Below are positions 44,462 through 53,784 of a stretch of 64,000 nt of DNA, piece by piece (within the stretch, counting starts at the first letter, position 1; each line of letters starts with the position of its first letter). The stretch covers positions 2,852,001-2,916,000 of the forward strand of contig CP091034.1 of NCBI GenBank assembly GCA_039725955.1, in the 5' to 3' direction. Origin of the DNA: Sinorhizobium sp. B11 (GTDB lineage: Bacteria; Pseudomonadota; Alphaproteobacteria; Rhizobiales; Rhizobiaceae). The notes beneath the pieces are model-generated. The model had not been told where the DNA came from. It saw nothing but the letters and a program-made list of their open reading frames with translations, and made no database searches. The translations under genes were made by a program, and so were the position numbers.

Positions 44462-44795
44462 ACGGATAGCAGGTCTCCTGGCTCGCAGTTATCGGCCGCG
44501 ACAGGGGCGACCGCTCGGTCGCCCCTTATCGTGCCAGCGGATCTGCCTCGCCTTCCCGGCTGCATCTCGTGAAAAGGCGGACGATTCGTAGAATTAGAGG
44601 CGTCCTGCCCCGGCTGATCACGATGCATTTCCAGTGGCTTTTCCGGCACTTGTCCGCCTTGCCCGCTTGCAGAATGCAAGACCGTCGGCGCCGCAATCCA
44701 AATGCCGGATGGAAGACCCTGACTGCTCTACAGTCGCGGGGTCGGCTGTGATGAAGGCGCCCGGCTTGGGTCCGCCCCGTCACATTCCCTTTTAA
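44462..44795 (-). ncRNA. Cobalamin (B12) riboswitch upstream of cobP-W-N-O
   Basis: On the minus strand the leader begins near AAAAGGGAATGTGACGGGG, has CCCCGCGACTGTAGAGCAGT, GCCACTGGAAATGCATCGTG and CCGGGAAGGCGAGGCAG, and ends with a perfect B12 box AGCCAGGAGACCTGC (44469-44483). Downstream are overlapping hairpins (GGGCATTATGCCC, GCCCAAATTGGGC) that could form the expression platform. Adenosylcobalamin binding is expected to shut off the operon. Confidence 0.93.
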
Positions 44796-45045
44796 TCCGG
44801 AAGGCGTTTGCCAATCCGGAACCATCCATTATGTGGATTCATGGTTAGGCGCGTGCAACCCCCATGTCAATTGCCGCGCAGCATCCCGCTCATGTTCATC
44901 TCGACTTACACTACCGATATTATCGTCTTTAATCAAAGGCTTACGTCACAAAAACTTTACGGCCCGGCCGGTTTTTTGCCGCAATTGCCGCTCATGCGGA
45001 TGCCGGCTCCGCCCTTGACCCCTATTCTTGCCGCCTAATTTCCCC

Positions 45046-46839
45046 ATGATGCTCTCCCGAATGCACATTCGCCGCCTCGGCCCTCTAGGCACCGCCTTCG
45101 ATCCGGGGCGCCTGCGCGCGCTTATTCGCCACAGCGAAATGGGCATGGTCTTTGCCGGCGCGCTTGTCGGCATCGTATCGGGGCTTGCGGTCTCAGCCAT
45201 GAGCTATGCCTCGGAAGAGATGCACAGCCTGATCTTCGGCATAGACGGCACGACGAGGCTCAGCGCCTCGCAGATCGACAGCAAGTTTTTGCTGATGACG
45301 GCCCCGGTAGCCGGCGGCATGCTTCTCGGGCTCTTGCTCTTCATTCTCGCCAAATGGCGCAAAAAGCCGATGGTCGACCCGATCGAGGCCAATGCGCTGC
45401 ATGGCGGCCGCCTGTCGCTGACGGACAGCATCCTTGTCGCGATCCAGAACCTCGTTTCCAATGGCTTCGGCGCATCCGTCGGCCTGGAAGCCGGTTATAC
45501 GCAGCTTGCGGCCGGCATCGCCTCGAAATTCGGCCTGAAGCTGCAGCTGCGCCGCGCGGACCTGCGTGTGCTCGTCGGCTGCGGCGCAGCCGGCGCCATC
45601 GCCGCCGCCTTCAATGCGCCGCTGACCGGCGCCTTCTACGCCTTCGAGCTGATCATCGGCACCTACACCATTATGTCGCTGACGCCTGTCGTGGTCTCAG
45701 CACTTGTCGCAACTCTTGTTGCGCGCCTTCTTGCCGGCAGCGATTTCATCATCGATGTCGGCAGTTTCGGCGCTGTACAGCCGGCAGACTACGTGCCGGC
45801 CATCGCGCTCGGAGCCTTCTGCGCCGGCGTCGGCATCCTCATCATGCAGGGCGTCTCCTTCGTAGAGGAACTGGCGCGCAAGAGCGCCATCGCACTGCCC
45901 TTCCGCCCGGCGCTCGGCGGCATCGTCGTCGGCCTGCTGGCGCTGGTATCGCCGCAGGTGCTGGCCGCTGGCCACGGCGCGCTGCATCTGAACCTCTCCC
46001 ACGAGATCACGATCCCCGCGCTGATCGGTCTCTTCCTTCTGAAGTCGGTGGCATCCGCCGTCTCCATCGGCTCCGGCTTCAGGGGCGGCCTGTTCTTCGC
46101 CTCGCTTTTCATGGGCGCGCTGCTCGGCAAGCTCTTTGCCTATTCCGCCCCCTATTTCGCCGATGCGACGCTGACGCCCGTGATCTATGCCGTGGTCGGC
46201 ATGAGCTCGCTCGCCGTCGCCGTCATCGGCGGGCCGCTGACCATGACCTTCCTGGCGCTGGAGATCACCGGTGACTTTCCGATCACCGCACTGGTGCTCG
46301 CCGCCGTCATCACCTCCTCGCTCGTGGTGCGCACGACCTTCGGCTACTCCTTCGCCACATGGCGCTTTCACTTGCGCGGCGAAAGCATCCGCAGCGCCCA
46401 TGATGTCGGCTGGATCCGCAATCTCACCGTCGACAAGCTGATGCGTTCAGACGTGAAGACCGCAAAACTCGGAATAACGCTGGACGCATTCAAGGAGGCC
46501 TTCCCCATCGGCTCGACGCAGCGTGTCATCCTCGTCGATGAGGGCGACAAATATGCCGGCCTCGTGCTCGTGCCGGAAATCTACGCCAACCCCACCAGCG
46601 CGCAGGACGAAGCCCAGAATCTCGGTGATTTCATCCGCTATAAAAACGATTTCCTGCAGCCGCAGATGAATGCCAAACAGGCGGCCGCGATCTTCGACAA
46701 GACGGAAAGCGAAGCGCTTGCCGTCGTCAACAACCTCATCGAGCGCAAGGTGATCGGCCAGCTCAGCGAAAGCCACACGCTGCGCCGCTACAGCGAAGAA
46801 CTCGACCGCCGGCGCCGCGAGGTGTCAGGCGAGATCTGA
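45046..46839 (+). CDS. ClC-family chloride channel/antiporter
   Basis: 597 residues from the ATG at 45046; an earlier TTG at 45028 is possible. The ClC core has ASVGLEAGYTQLAAG (gating Glu in place of GREGP), NAPLTGAFYAFELIIG and IGSGFRGGLFFASLFMGALLG. The C-terminal ~130 residues (LTVDKLMRSDVKTAKLGITL onward) form a CBS-type regulatory region. It moves Cl- or other anions, probably in exchange for protons. It diverges from the cobP riboswitch leader across about 250 bp. Its end overlaps the convergent cyclase gene by 15 bp. Confidence 0.92.
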   Translation: MMLSRMHIRRLGPLGTAFDPGRLRALIRHSEMGMVFAGALVGIVSGLAVSAMSYASEEMHSLIFGIDGTTRLSASQIDSKFLLMTAPVAGGMLLGLLLFILAKWRKKPMVDPIEANALHGGRLSLTDSILVAIQNLVSNGFGASVGLEAGYTQLAAGIASKFGLKLQLRRADLRVLVGCGAAGAIAAAFNAPLTGAFYAFELIIGTYTIMSLTPVVVSALVATLVARLLAGSDFIIDVGSFGAVQPADYVPAIALGAFCAGVGILIMQGVSFVEELARKSAIALPFRPALGGIVVGLLALVSPQVLAAGHGALHLNLSHEITIPALIGLFLLKSVASAVSIGSGFRGGLFFASLFMGALLGKLFAYSAPYFADATLTPVIYAVVGMSSLAVAVIGGPLTMTFLALEITGDFPITALVLAAVITSSLVVRTTFGYSFATWRFHLRGESIRSAHDVGWIRNLTVDKLMRSDVKTAKLGITLDAFKEAFPIGSTQRVILVDEGDKYAGLVLVPEIYANPTSAQDEAQNLGDFIRYKNDFLQPQMNAKQAAAIFDKTESEALAVVNNLIERKVIGQLSESHTLRRYSEELDRRRREVSGEI

Positions 46840-48141
46840 GGCCTTTGCCGACGATTTTCGAGCCGATGCCACAATCGAATCCGCAGGCTTGAACACGTCG
46901 GCCTTCCTCGAAACGCCGCGCAACTCGAACGATCCCAGGCGTTCGCAGGCGACACCGCAGGCAGCCGCGAAGGTTTCCGACATCAGAAGCGACTGGCCGA
47001 GTTCGCCGCAGAGTTTCTCGATCCGCGAGGCCTCGTTGACGGCCCTGCCGATCACGGTGAAGTCGAGCCTGCCGCGGGCGCCGATATTTCCGTAGAACAC
47101 TTCTCCGAGATGCAGGACGACGTCGACGCCGATGTCGGGGCCACCCCTGCCTGCCCGCTCTCGGTTCAGCGCCTCGTTGGCCTTCAGCATGTTCCGGGCC
47201 GAGGCGAGTGCTGCGCGGCAAGCCTTTTCGGGATCATCCCCCTCTTCGCTGCCGGTCGGAAAGATCGCCAGCACGCTGTCGCCCATGAACTTGAGGATCT
47301 CCCCGGAATTTTCCTCGACATGCCTGCCGATCAGCTCGAAATGCGCATCCAGAAACCCGGCGATTTCGCCCGGCTCATAAACGTCGGTCAATGCCGTGAA
47401 ATTCCTGAGATCTGCAAGCAGGACCGCAGCACTGATGGATCCGCCCTTGCCTCTCTGAGCCTCGCCCGCAAGGATGCGTGCGCTTGTCCTGGCGCCCGTG
47501 TAGACGGCCAGAATATCGGCAGCGGTTTTCGATGCGGCCATGCGGTAGCAGGCGAGCCCCAGAGCCGGAATAAGCTCTGCGACCGTCCTCAGTTGCTCGT
47601 CGGAAAATCCACCCGATGCGTCGCTGGTCAGCGCGAGGCTGAAGCCGCGCAACGCGACCTCCTTCGGAAACTCGAAAATGCTGACCACGTGATCGGTCGC
47701 TCCGGCAAGGGCGAATTCCTTGAGCCGCGGGTACTCGAGACCCTCTCCCTTGGCTAAGATCCAGCGCCCCGCTCTCTCACCGCGGCTCAGCAGATGAAAT
47801 GTCGGCGTTTTCTCGAAGTTGCGCTCGTCCACGCCGCCGTGCTCGGAATTTTCGAGGGTCGTTACCCCGCCTCGCACGAAATTGGCGGAGATGCCGCGGT
47901 ACATCGGATGAAGGGATGGCATCATGATACTGGCCCGCCAGATCGGAAACCCGTCAGCGACCAGCCGGTCGCACAGGCCTCCAACGAGGTCGCCAATATT
48001 GTCGCTCGCGATTCCCTGCTCTATAAGCCACTGAATATGATCGTTAATTTCGGAATCTCCAGATGGTTGAAACCGTTCTATGATCGGGAAATCCGGCGAA
48101 TGGGCGGCAAGGCCGGACCGTGCCGCCACAAAATCCGGCAA
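46825..48141 (-). CDS. Adenylate/guanylate cyclase, class III
   Basis: 438 residues. An N-terminal GAF-like region (about 30-210) is followed by the class III catalytic domain: AAVLLADLRNFTALTD (first metal Asp), SGEILKFMGDSVLAIFP (second Asp), VDVVLHLGEVFYGNIGAR and DFTVIGRAVNEASRIEKL. It makes cAMP or cGMP in the cytoplasm. Rhizobia have many such cyclases; the signal sensed is unknown. It ends inside the 3' end of the ClC gene. Confidence 0.9.
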   Translation of the reverse strand: MPDFVAARSGLAAHSPDFPIIERFQPSGDSEINDHIQWLIEQGIASDNIGDLVGGLCDRLVADGFPIWRASIMMPSLHPMYRGISANFVRGGVTTLENSEHGGVDERNFEKTPTFHLLSRGERAGRWILAKGEGLEYPRLKEFALAGATDHVVSIFEFPKEVALRGFSLALTSDASGGFSDEQLRTVAELIPALGLACYRMAASKTAADILAVYTGARTSARILAGEAQRGKGGSISAAVLLADLRNFTALTDVYEPGEIAGFLDAHFELIGRHVEENSGEILKFMGDSVLAIFPTGSEEGDDPEKACRAALASARNMLKANEALNRERAGRGGPDIGVDVVLHLGEVFYGNIGARGRLDFTVIGRAVNEASRIEKLCGELGQSLLMSETFAAACGVACERLGSFELRGVSRKADVFKPADSIVASARKSSAKASDLA

Positions 48142-48162
48142 TCGTCGCGCCAGCCGGGGTTC

Positions 48163-48459
48163 CTAGCCATCGCGCCCGGCGACGACAACCGCCGGGCAGG
48201 CACGGAGAGAGTGATACCTGGCATCATCAATCGCCTGCTTCACCTCGTCATGCCATTCACGGGCGACCGAGGCAGTGCGGAATTCGATGATGATCAGCCT
48301 GTTCATCTGCCGCTCTCCCTGAACCGGATGGACCGCGCCGCCACAGGATCGCACATTGCCTCCATGGAACGTCACGTCGGGCGATATGCATGCGAGATAA
48401 TCATCGATCGTCTGATCTTCGATATCGGGATGGATTTCGAGAATGAAATAAGCGCTCAT
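48163..48459 (-). CDS. DUF1330-like small protein
   Basis: 98 residues from the ATG at 48459 (GGAGG nine bases upstream). MSAYFILEIHPDIEDQTIDD, GERQMNRLIIIEFRTASVAR and EVKQAIDDARYHSLRACPAV follow the ferredoxin-like dimeric fold of DUF1330 proteins. It sits 21 bp before the cyclase gene on the same strand and may be co-transcribed with it. No function assigned. Confidence 0.7.
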   Translation of the reverse strand: MSAYFILEIHPDIEDQTIDDYLACISPDVTFHGGNVRSCGGAVHPVQGERQMNRLIIIEFRTASVAREWHDEVKQAIDDARYHSLRACPAVVVAGRDG

Positions 48460-48566
48460 CGATCGCTGCCTCCGACAAGGACCGGGCAGCCATGCGAGAG
48501 TATCGACATGACGCCGACAGTTCCTTAGAATATCGAAACAATTATTAGTTCGGGGATCTAAACGTT

Positions 48567-49055
48567 TTGCCGCAAAAGTCAACCGGCCGCCTCGCGCGCT
48601 ACATCCCGACGGTCCAGCTGTTTTCAGCCAGGCTCGTGCTGTTCCATCAGAAGATGGCCGAGAAAGTTGGTCTGACCGGCACCGAATTCAAGTGTTTCCG
48701 GCTGCTGGAGCAGCTCGGTCCGCTGTCCATGACGGCCCTGTCGCGCGAGGTCGGGTTGAAGGTCGGAACGGTCAGCGGATTGATCGACAAGCTGGAGGCC
48801 ACCGGTTTCGTCGTCAGGCAGCGTGATGAGACGGACAAGCGCCGCCTTGTCCTGGTTGCCTGTCCCGAGGCCTCGGCACGCGCCAGCTCGCTCTACGAGG
48901 AGCATGGCGAGGCGATGGCCGCACTGCTGGAGACCTACAGCGAGGCCGAGTTCAATCTGCTGCTGACCTTCCTCACCGATATCGGCAATGTCCTCGCCCG
49001 GACCTCATCAACAGCACCGGAAGAACCGCTTCCCGAGCGCACCTCCGCCCCTTGA
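48567..49055 (+). CDS. MarR-family transcriptional regulator
   Basis: 162 residues from a TTG at 48567 (GGGG about 11 bases upstream); the start is not certain. The winged helix is KVGLTGTEFKCFRLLEQLGP, SMTALSREVGLKVGTVSGLI, DKLEATGFVVRQRDETDKRR. It diverges from the DUF1330 gene and converges on the SDR gene; either may be a target. The effector is unknown. Confidence 0.87.
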   Translation: MPQKSTGRLARYIPTVQLFSARLVLFHQKMAEKVGLTGTEFKCFRLLEQLGPLSMTALSREVGLKVGTVSGLIDKLEATGFVVRQRDETDKRRLVLVACPEASARASSLYEEHGEAMAALLETYSEAEFNLLLTFLTDIGNVLARTSSTAPEEPLPERTSAP

Positions 49056-49082
49056 GGAGCGGCGGGAAACGCCGGTTTCCGC

Positions 49083-49862
49083 TTACATCCTGACGGTCAT
49101 GCCGCCGTCCACGGTCAGCACATGGCCATTGACGAAGGAGGCGGCGCCGCTCGCAAGAAACAGCGCGGCACCAGCGATCTCATCCGGGCGGCCCCAGCGC
49201 TGGACCGGGATGCGCTGGCGCACGAAGGGCATCAACTCCTCGCTCGCAGCCATCGCCGCGTTCGTCTCGGTGGCGAACCAGCCGGGTGCAATCGCGTTGC
49301 TGGTGATGCCGTATGGGCCGAATTCGACCGCCATGCCGCGCATCAGGCCGGTCAGGCCCTGCTTGGCCGCCGGATAGACGCAATCGCCGGGCATGACGAC
49401 ATGGCCGCTGATCGAGGTGACCGCGATCAGGCGGCCATGATTATGCCGCTTCATCAACGCGGCGGCATCCCGCGAGAGCGTCATCGCGGCCGCCAGATCG
49501 GTGCGCAACAGCTCGATAATGGCATCGTCATCGAATTCAGCCAGCGGTCGCCTGTCGCGGGCGCCGACATTGTTGATCAGAATATCGAGTCGGCCATGGA
49601 TCTTTTCGATGTCGGCCATCAGCGCACGCTGCGCCTCCCGGTCGACGATGTCGAAGGCGGCAGCCTGCGCCGTGCCGCCGCTACTGCGGATCGTCCCTAC
49701 GGCATCTTCAAGCGTCGTCGCCGTACGCCCGGTGACGATGACATGCGCACCGGCCTCGGCAAGTGCGCGCGCCATCTCGAATCCGAGGCCACGGCCGCCG
49801 CCGGTTACGAGCGCCACCTGGCCCGTCAGCGAAAATCTATCCAGTATGGTCATGGTTTTCAT
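49083..49862 (-). CDS. Short-chain dehydrogenase/reductase
   Basis: 259 residues from 49862; an ATG three codons later (49853) is equally plausible. The Rossmann motif TGGGRGLG in VALVTGGGRGLGFEMARALA, NNVGARDRRP, the catalytic Ser (AVTSISGHV) and YPAAK, and the C-terminal GQVLTVDGG-type NGHVLTVDGGMTV are all present. It resembles gluconate 5-dehydrogenase/3-ketoacyl-ACP reductase-like SDRs. NAD(P)-dependent oxidation or reduction of an unknown alcohol or ketone is expected. Confidence 0.88.
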   Translation of the reverse strand: MKTMTILDRFSLTGQVALVTGGGRGLGFEMARALAEAGAHVIVTGRTATTLEDAVGTIRSSGGTAQAAAFDIVDREAQRALMADIEKIHGRLDILINNVGARDRRPLAEFDDDAIIELLRTDLAAAMTLSRDAAALMKRHNHGRLIAVTSISGHVVMPGDCVYPAAKQGLTGLMRGMAVEFGPYGITSNAIAPGWFATETNAAMAASEELMPFVRQRIPVQRWGRPDEIAGAALFLASGAASFVNGHVLTVDGGMTVRM

Positions 49863-49986
49863 TGCCCTCGACCGGGTGCATTGAAACAACTAATGGACTC
49901 AGTCAACTAATTTGGCAATAGCAAACGATGCCCTGATTGCGTCTGCCCACTCTGCCGGACCGTGAGGCAGGCAAGCGACATCCGGT

Positions 49987-51441
49987 CTAGCCGAACAGAC
50001 CGGCAAGCCAGCGCGGGTCGAGATACTGTTCCAGGCCGCCTGCGACCTCGTCGAGTGCCCGGTCGACGTTTTCGCGGTAGTTGCTCGCTTCGCCTGACAG
50101 GCCAAAGCTCTGAAGCAGCCGGGCGCGGTAGGCGTCGCTGCTGAAGAGGCCGTGCAGATAGGTGCCCATGATGCGGCCGTCTGGCGAAAGCGCTCCGTCG
50201 GGTGCGCCGTCGACGATAGCAGAGGGCCTGACGCAATCCGGCCCGCGAGTAATGCCGAGATGGATCTGGTAGCCGGCAAGCGGCGCGTCGTATTCGGTCG
50301 AGCGGGCGGTGCTGTTGCGCACGGTCTTTTCCGGCGCCATCTCGGTCTCGACATCGAGAAGCGAAAGCCCCTGCGTCTCGGCCGTCCCGCCTTCGATGCC
50401 GAGCGGGTCATGCACCTTGCAGCCAAGCATCTGGTAACCGCCGCAGATGCCGATCACCCGGCCGCCGCGCCTGACATGCGCCAGGAGATCGCGATCCCAG
50501 CCGGCCGCACGCAGGTCCGCGAGATCCGATATCGTCGATTTCGAACCGGGAAGGATGACGAGCGCGGCATCGTCGGGCAGCCGGTCACCGGACCTGATGA
50601 AGACGAGTTCGACATCGGGCTCTGTCCGCAGCGGATCGAGATCGTCGAAATTGGCAATGCGCGGCAGCACCGGCACGGCAATCTTCAGCGCACCCTGCCT
50701 GCCCCGCGCCAGCCGTTCGAGCACGACCGAATCCTCCGCCGGAAGGCGTGTGGCACCCGGCAGCCACGGCACGACGCCGAAGCACGGCCAGCCGGTGAAA
50801 CCTTCGATGGCCCGGACACCGTCGTCGAACAGCGAGACATCGCCGCGGAACTTGTTGATGATGTAACCCGAAATCATGCCGCGATCCTCTTCGCTGAGGA
50901 TCGCATGCGTGCCGACGAGCGAGGCGATGACGCCGCCGCGATCGATATCTCCAACGAGGACGACAGGGACGTTCGCCCGTGTCGCAAAGCCCATATTGGC
51001 GATATCGCCCGCCCTCAGGTTGATTTCGGCCGGCGAGCCCGCCCCCTCGACGATCACGAGGTCAGCCCCCTCGGACACCTTGGCGAAACTCTCCAGAACC
51101 GACGAAAGCAGCTGCGGCTTCAGCCGCTGGTAGTCGCGCCCCTTTGCCTGGCCGAATACCCTGCCCTGCACGATGATCTGGCTGCCGTTTTCCGATTGCG
51201 GCTTCAGGAGCACCGGGTTCATATGCACGGATGACGGTACCCGCGCAGCGAGCGACTGCAGCCATTGCGCCCGGCCGATCTCGCCGCCGTCGTCGGAAAC
51301 CGCGGCATTGTTCGACATATTTTGCGGCTTGAACGGTCGCACCTTCAGACCGCGATTGGCAGCCAGCCGGCAAAGCCCGGCCACCAGCACTGTCTTGCCG
51401 ACATCGGAGCCGGTTCCCTGCAGCATGATGGCTCTGGTCAT
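49987..51441 (-). CDS. cobQ: Cobyric acid synthase
   Basis: 484 residues from the ATG at 51441, the standard length. The ATP-binding MLQGTGSDVGKTVLVAGLCR, NMSNNAA, VEGAGSPAEINLRAGDIANM and the glutamine amidotransferase Cys in GICGGYQMLG, with the final YLHGLF, are present. It amidates positions b, d, e and g of adenosylcobyrinic acid a,c-diamide. It stands alone, 6 kb from the riboswitch-led cob operon, with no B12 box visible upstream. Confidence 0.96.
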   Translation of the reverse strand: MTRAIMLQGTGSDVGKTVLVAGLCRLAANRGLKVRPFKPQNMSNNAAVSDDGGEIGRAQWLQSLAARVPSSVHMNPVLLKPQSENGSQIIVQGRVFGQAKGRDYQRLKPQLLSSVLESFAKVSEGADLVIVEGAGSPAEINLRAGDIANMGFATRANVPVVLVGDIDRGGVIASLVGTHAILSEEDRGMISGYIINKFRGDVSLFDDGVRAIEGFTGWPCFGVVPWLPGATRLPAEDSVVLERLARGRQGALKIAVPVLPRIANFDDLDPLRTEPDVELVFIRSGDRLPDDAALVILPGSKSTISDLADLRAAGWDRDLLAHVRRGGRVIGICGGYQMLGCKVHDPLGIEGGTAETQGLSLLDVETEMAPEKTVRNSTARSTEYDAPLAGYQIHLGITRGPDCVRPSAIVDGAPDGALSPDGRIMGTYLHGLFSSDAYRARLLQSFGLSGEASNYRENVDRALDEVAGGLEQYLDPRWLAGLFG

Positions 51442-52100
51442 TGGTGCCTGTCCGTGAAGCGTTTCCGGCAGGCCTACAATGCGGGCAGACGTCAGGTCAA
51501 CAGACGGTTGAAAAGCCGACAAAGGCCCAGAAATGCGAAAACCGCGATCGGGCCATGGACCCTACGCGGTTTGCCATAAAACGCTGACGCCATCATCATT
51601 ACGCAATGAAGCTCGCTTTTTCCGGGACGCACTACCTGATCCGGAAAAGCAGCGGTTGTCCCCCGCCGCGTCACAACAGATAACGGCACATCCTTACCGG
51701 ATGGTTATTGAAGACGGCTCTTGAAGGGAATTTTGACTTTTTTTGAACTTTTTCGAATTTAGCCCTATCTGCGGCCCCCGCAAGCCTGCTGATCGGCGTC
51801 AAACTTCTCGCTTTCGCGCTCGGCCGCATAAATTCTTCGGATTCAATTATTTAGTAAGATTGCAACGCGCAAAAGAGAGTTGATTTCCTGCCGCAAATCC
51901 GTAGGTTTGCTAATAATGAGCCATCGATAGAAATGGCCAGCGACGAGCCGCCGGAAAACGAGACGAACGGCGCCGCAGACGGGAAAGCCTGGCGAAATCC
52001 TATTCCGGCCGGGCATTGGCACCCTGAAGCGGCGGAGAGATTTGTCGGCTAATGACCCGGCGCATGCGCGTTCGATCACATAAAGATCCGGGGAACTTTC
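51442..52100. promoter_or_regulatory. 659 bp gene-free region between cobQ and a betaine-type binding protein
   Basis: No convincing gene is present. 51720-51770 is AT-rich and contains TTGACT (51733-51738), 17 bp, then AATTTA (51756-51761), a possible promoter pointing right, 340 bp from the next start codon. 51623-51655 has TTTTCCGG and CCGGAAAA as a loose inverted repeat. 51840-52100 shows nothing notable. Confidence 0.4.
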
Positions 52101-53093
52101 ATGAAGACATTTTTCACGTCATTCATTCTTGCCGTCTGTTTTTACGCGGGAATTGCGCAAGCCGCCGGCTGCGGCAAGGTCTCGATCGCCGAGATGAGAT
52201 GGGGCTCTGCTGCAATCGCTGCGAGCTTCGACAAGTTCATCCTGGAAAAGGGCTACGGCTGCTCCGTCACCATTGTCGATGGTGACACCCTGCCGACCTT
52301 CGCTTCCATGGATGGCAGCGGCACGCCCGATATCGCCTCGGAATTCTGGGTGAAAGCGGTCAAACCGCAGCTCGATACCGCCATCAGTGCCGGCCGCCTG
52401 GTCAAGGGCGCCGAAATTCTGGCGGATGGGGCCGTCGAAGGCTGGTACATTCCGAAATTCATCGCCGATGCAAATCCGGACATCCTGTCCGTGCAGGATG
52501 CGCTGAAGCATCCGGAACTCTTTCCCGATATCTACCATCCCTCGCTTGCTGCGATCTATAATTGCCCCGAAGCCTGGGCCTGCGAAATCTCGACCAGCAA
52601 TCTCTTCAAGGCGCTCGGTGCCGATAAGCTCGGCTTTGCGCTGATCGACAGCCCGACCCCGGCCGATTTCGACAATTCGATCGCCCGCGCCTTCAAAAAC
52701 AAGGTCGGCTGGCTCGGTTATTACTGGTCGCCGACATCGGTTCTCGGCAAATACGACATGAAACAGCTGGGTTTCGGCGTGCCTCACGATCAGGCTGAAT
52801 GGGACGCCTGTACCTCAGTGCCCCACTGCGCCAATCCCAGGCTGAACGCCTATCCCGTGTCCCAGGCTTTCACGCTGATTACCAGCGCTTTTGCCGATCG
52901 CGCCGGCCCCGTCATGAACTATCTGAAGGCCCGCAGCTGGGACAACGAAACAATCAGCCAGGTACTGGCCTGGCAGGATGAGAACGGCGAAGACAACGAG
53001 AATGCCGCCCTCTATTTCCTTGAGAATTATGAGGAACTGTGGAGCCGCTGGGTTCCGGCCGATGTAGCCGAGAAGGTCAAGGCCAGTCTATAA
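52101..53093 (+). CDS. Glycine betaine/proline-type ABC substrate-binding protein
   Basis: 330 residues. MKTFFTSFILAVCFYAGIAQ plus AA is a signal peptide. The OpuAC/ProX-type domain has VSIAEMRWGSAAIAASFDKF, LGYYWSPTSVLGKYDMKQLG (aromatic cage region) and NPRLNAYPVSQAFTLITSAF. It should bind betaine, choline or a related quaternary amine. No permease or ATPase gene lies beside it, so it must work with a transporter encoded elsewhere. GGGG AACTTTC precedes the ATG. Confidence 0.87.
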   Translation: MKTFFTSFILAVCFYAGIAQAAGCGKVSIAEMRWGSAAIAASFDKFILEKGYGCSVTIVDGDTLPTFASMDGSGTPDIASEFWVKAVKPQLDTAISAGRLVKGAEILADGAVEGWYIPKFIADANPDILSVQDALKHPELFPDIYHPSLAAIYNCPEAWACEISTSNLFKALGADKLGFALIDSPTPADFDNSIARAFKNKVGWLGYYWSPTSVLGKYDMKQLGFGVPHDQAEWDACTSVPHCANPRLNAYPVSQAFTLITSAFADRAGPVMNYLKARSWDNETISQVLAWQDENGEDNENAALYFLENYEELWSRWVPADVAEKVKASL

Positions 53094-53126
53094 ATCTTCC
53101 TGGCAACAAGGATTGGACGATTCGTT

Positions 53127-53477
53127 ATGACTGGCACGGTGCCCTTCCCCGATCGCGATACCGTCGCGGAAAAACTTGCGGCGCTCTCGGAAACCGACAA
53201 ATCCTACCTGTCGCTGCTGATGGAAAATCCGCAGCAGGACGACAACCTGCTCGGGGGCCTGCATCGGCATCTCGATGTCGCCTCGTCCTCGCGTCTTCTA
53301 AACTCGCTGAAGCTCGAAGCCCTCGGCAAGTGGATCGGCGAAGCTGCGCCCGACCGGCTGCAGATCAGGCTCATGGAAGCGGCGCGCTCGAGCCAGCACC
53401 CGGCCTATGCCGCATTCCGGACCGGGCTGACCCGATCCGGTGGCCTCGAAAAAGCCTATCCGACTTCAAAAATCTGA
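53127..53477 (+). CDS. Hypothetical protein downstream of the betaine-type binding protein
   Basis: 116 residues, helical and hydrophilic (TVAEKLAALSETDKSYLSLL, SSSRLLNSLKLEALGKWIGE). No family recognised and no signal peptide. It starts 33 bp after the binding-protein stop on the same strand, so co-transcription is likely. The ribosome-binding site is weak. Confidence 0.6.
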   Translation: MTGTVPFPDRDTVAEKLAALSETDKSYLSLLMENPQQDDNLLGGLHRHLDVASSSRLLNSLKLEALGKWIGEAAPDRLQIRLMEAARSSQHPAYAAFRTGLTRSGGLEKAYPTSKI

Positions 53478-53483
53478 AAATAA

Positions 53484-53639
53484 CTATCTCTTAGCTGCGC
53501 GATCGACACTGCGGCCGGCATCCTGCGTGGCATTGACGGCATTGGCCGTATCCCTGCCCACGCCACGGATCGTGTTGGCGCAGGAAGAGAGCGCGAGAAG
53601 GATCATCAAGGCGGATGCGATTTTACCCGTGGTCGTCAT
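53484..53639 (-). CDS. Entericidin-like small lipoprotein
   Basis: 51 residues from the ATG at 53639 (AGGGA eight bases upstream). MTTTGKIASALMILLALSSC has a lipobox ending LSSC, with Cys-Ala-Asn-Thr following. The mature part (NTIRGVGRDTANAVNATQDA) matches the entericidin A/B family, tiny envelope lipoproteins. It is convergent with the hypothetical gene before it, 6 bp between stops. Toxin/antidote behaviour known for the E. coli pair is not implied. Confidence 0.82.
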   Translation of the reverse strand: MTTTGKIASALMILLALSSCANTIRGVGRDTANAVNATQDAGRSVDRAAKR

Positions 53640-53784
53640 TTGCGAAATCCCTTTGTGAATTCAACCCCGAACGGCCGATGCCGTCCGGGCGGGATAACGC
53701 ATTCGTGAGCGAAAAGTTCACCGGCTAAGAGCCTTTCTCCAGACAAGGCCGACATCCTCGATATCGCCGCTCCTCAAGCGCATC

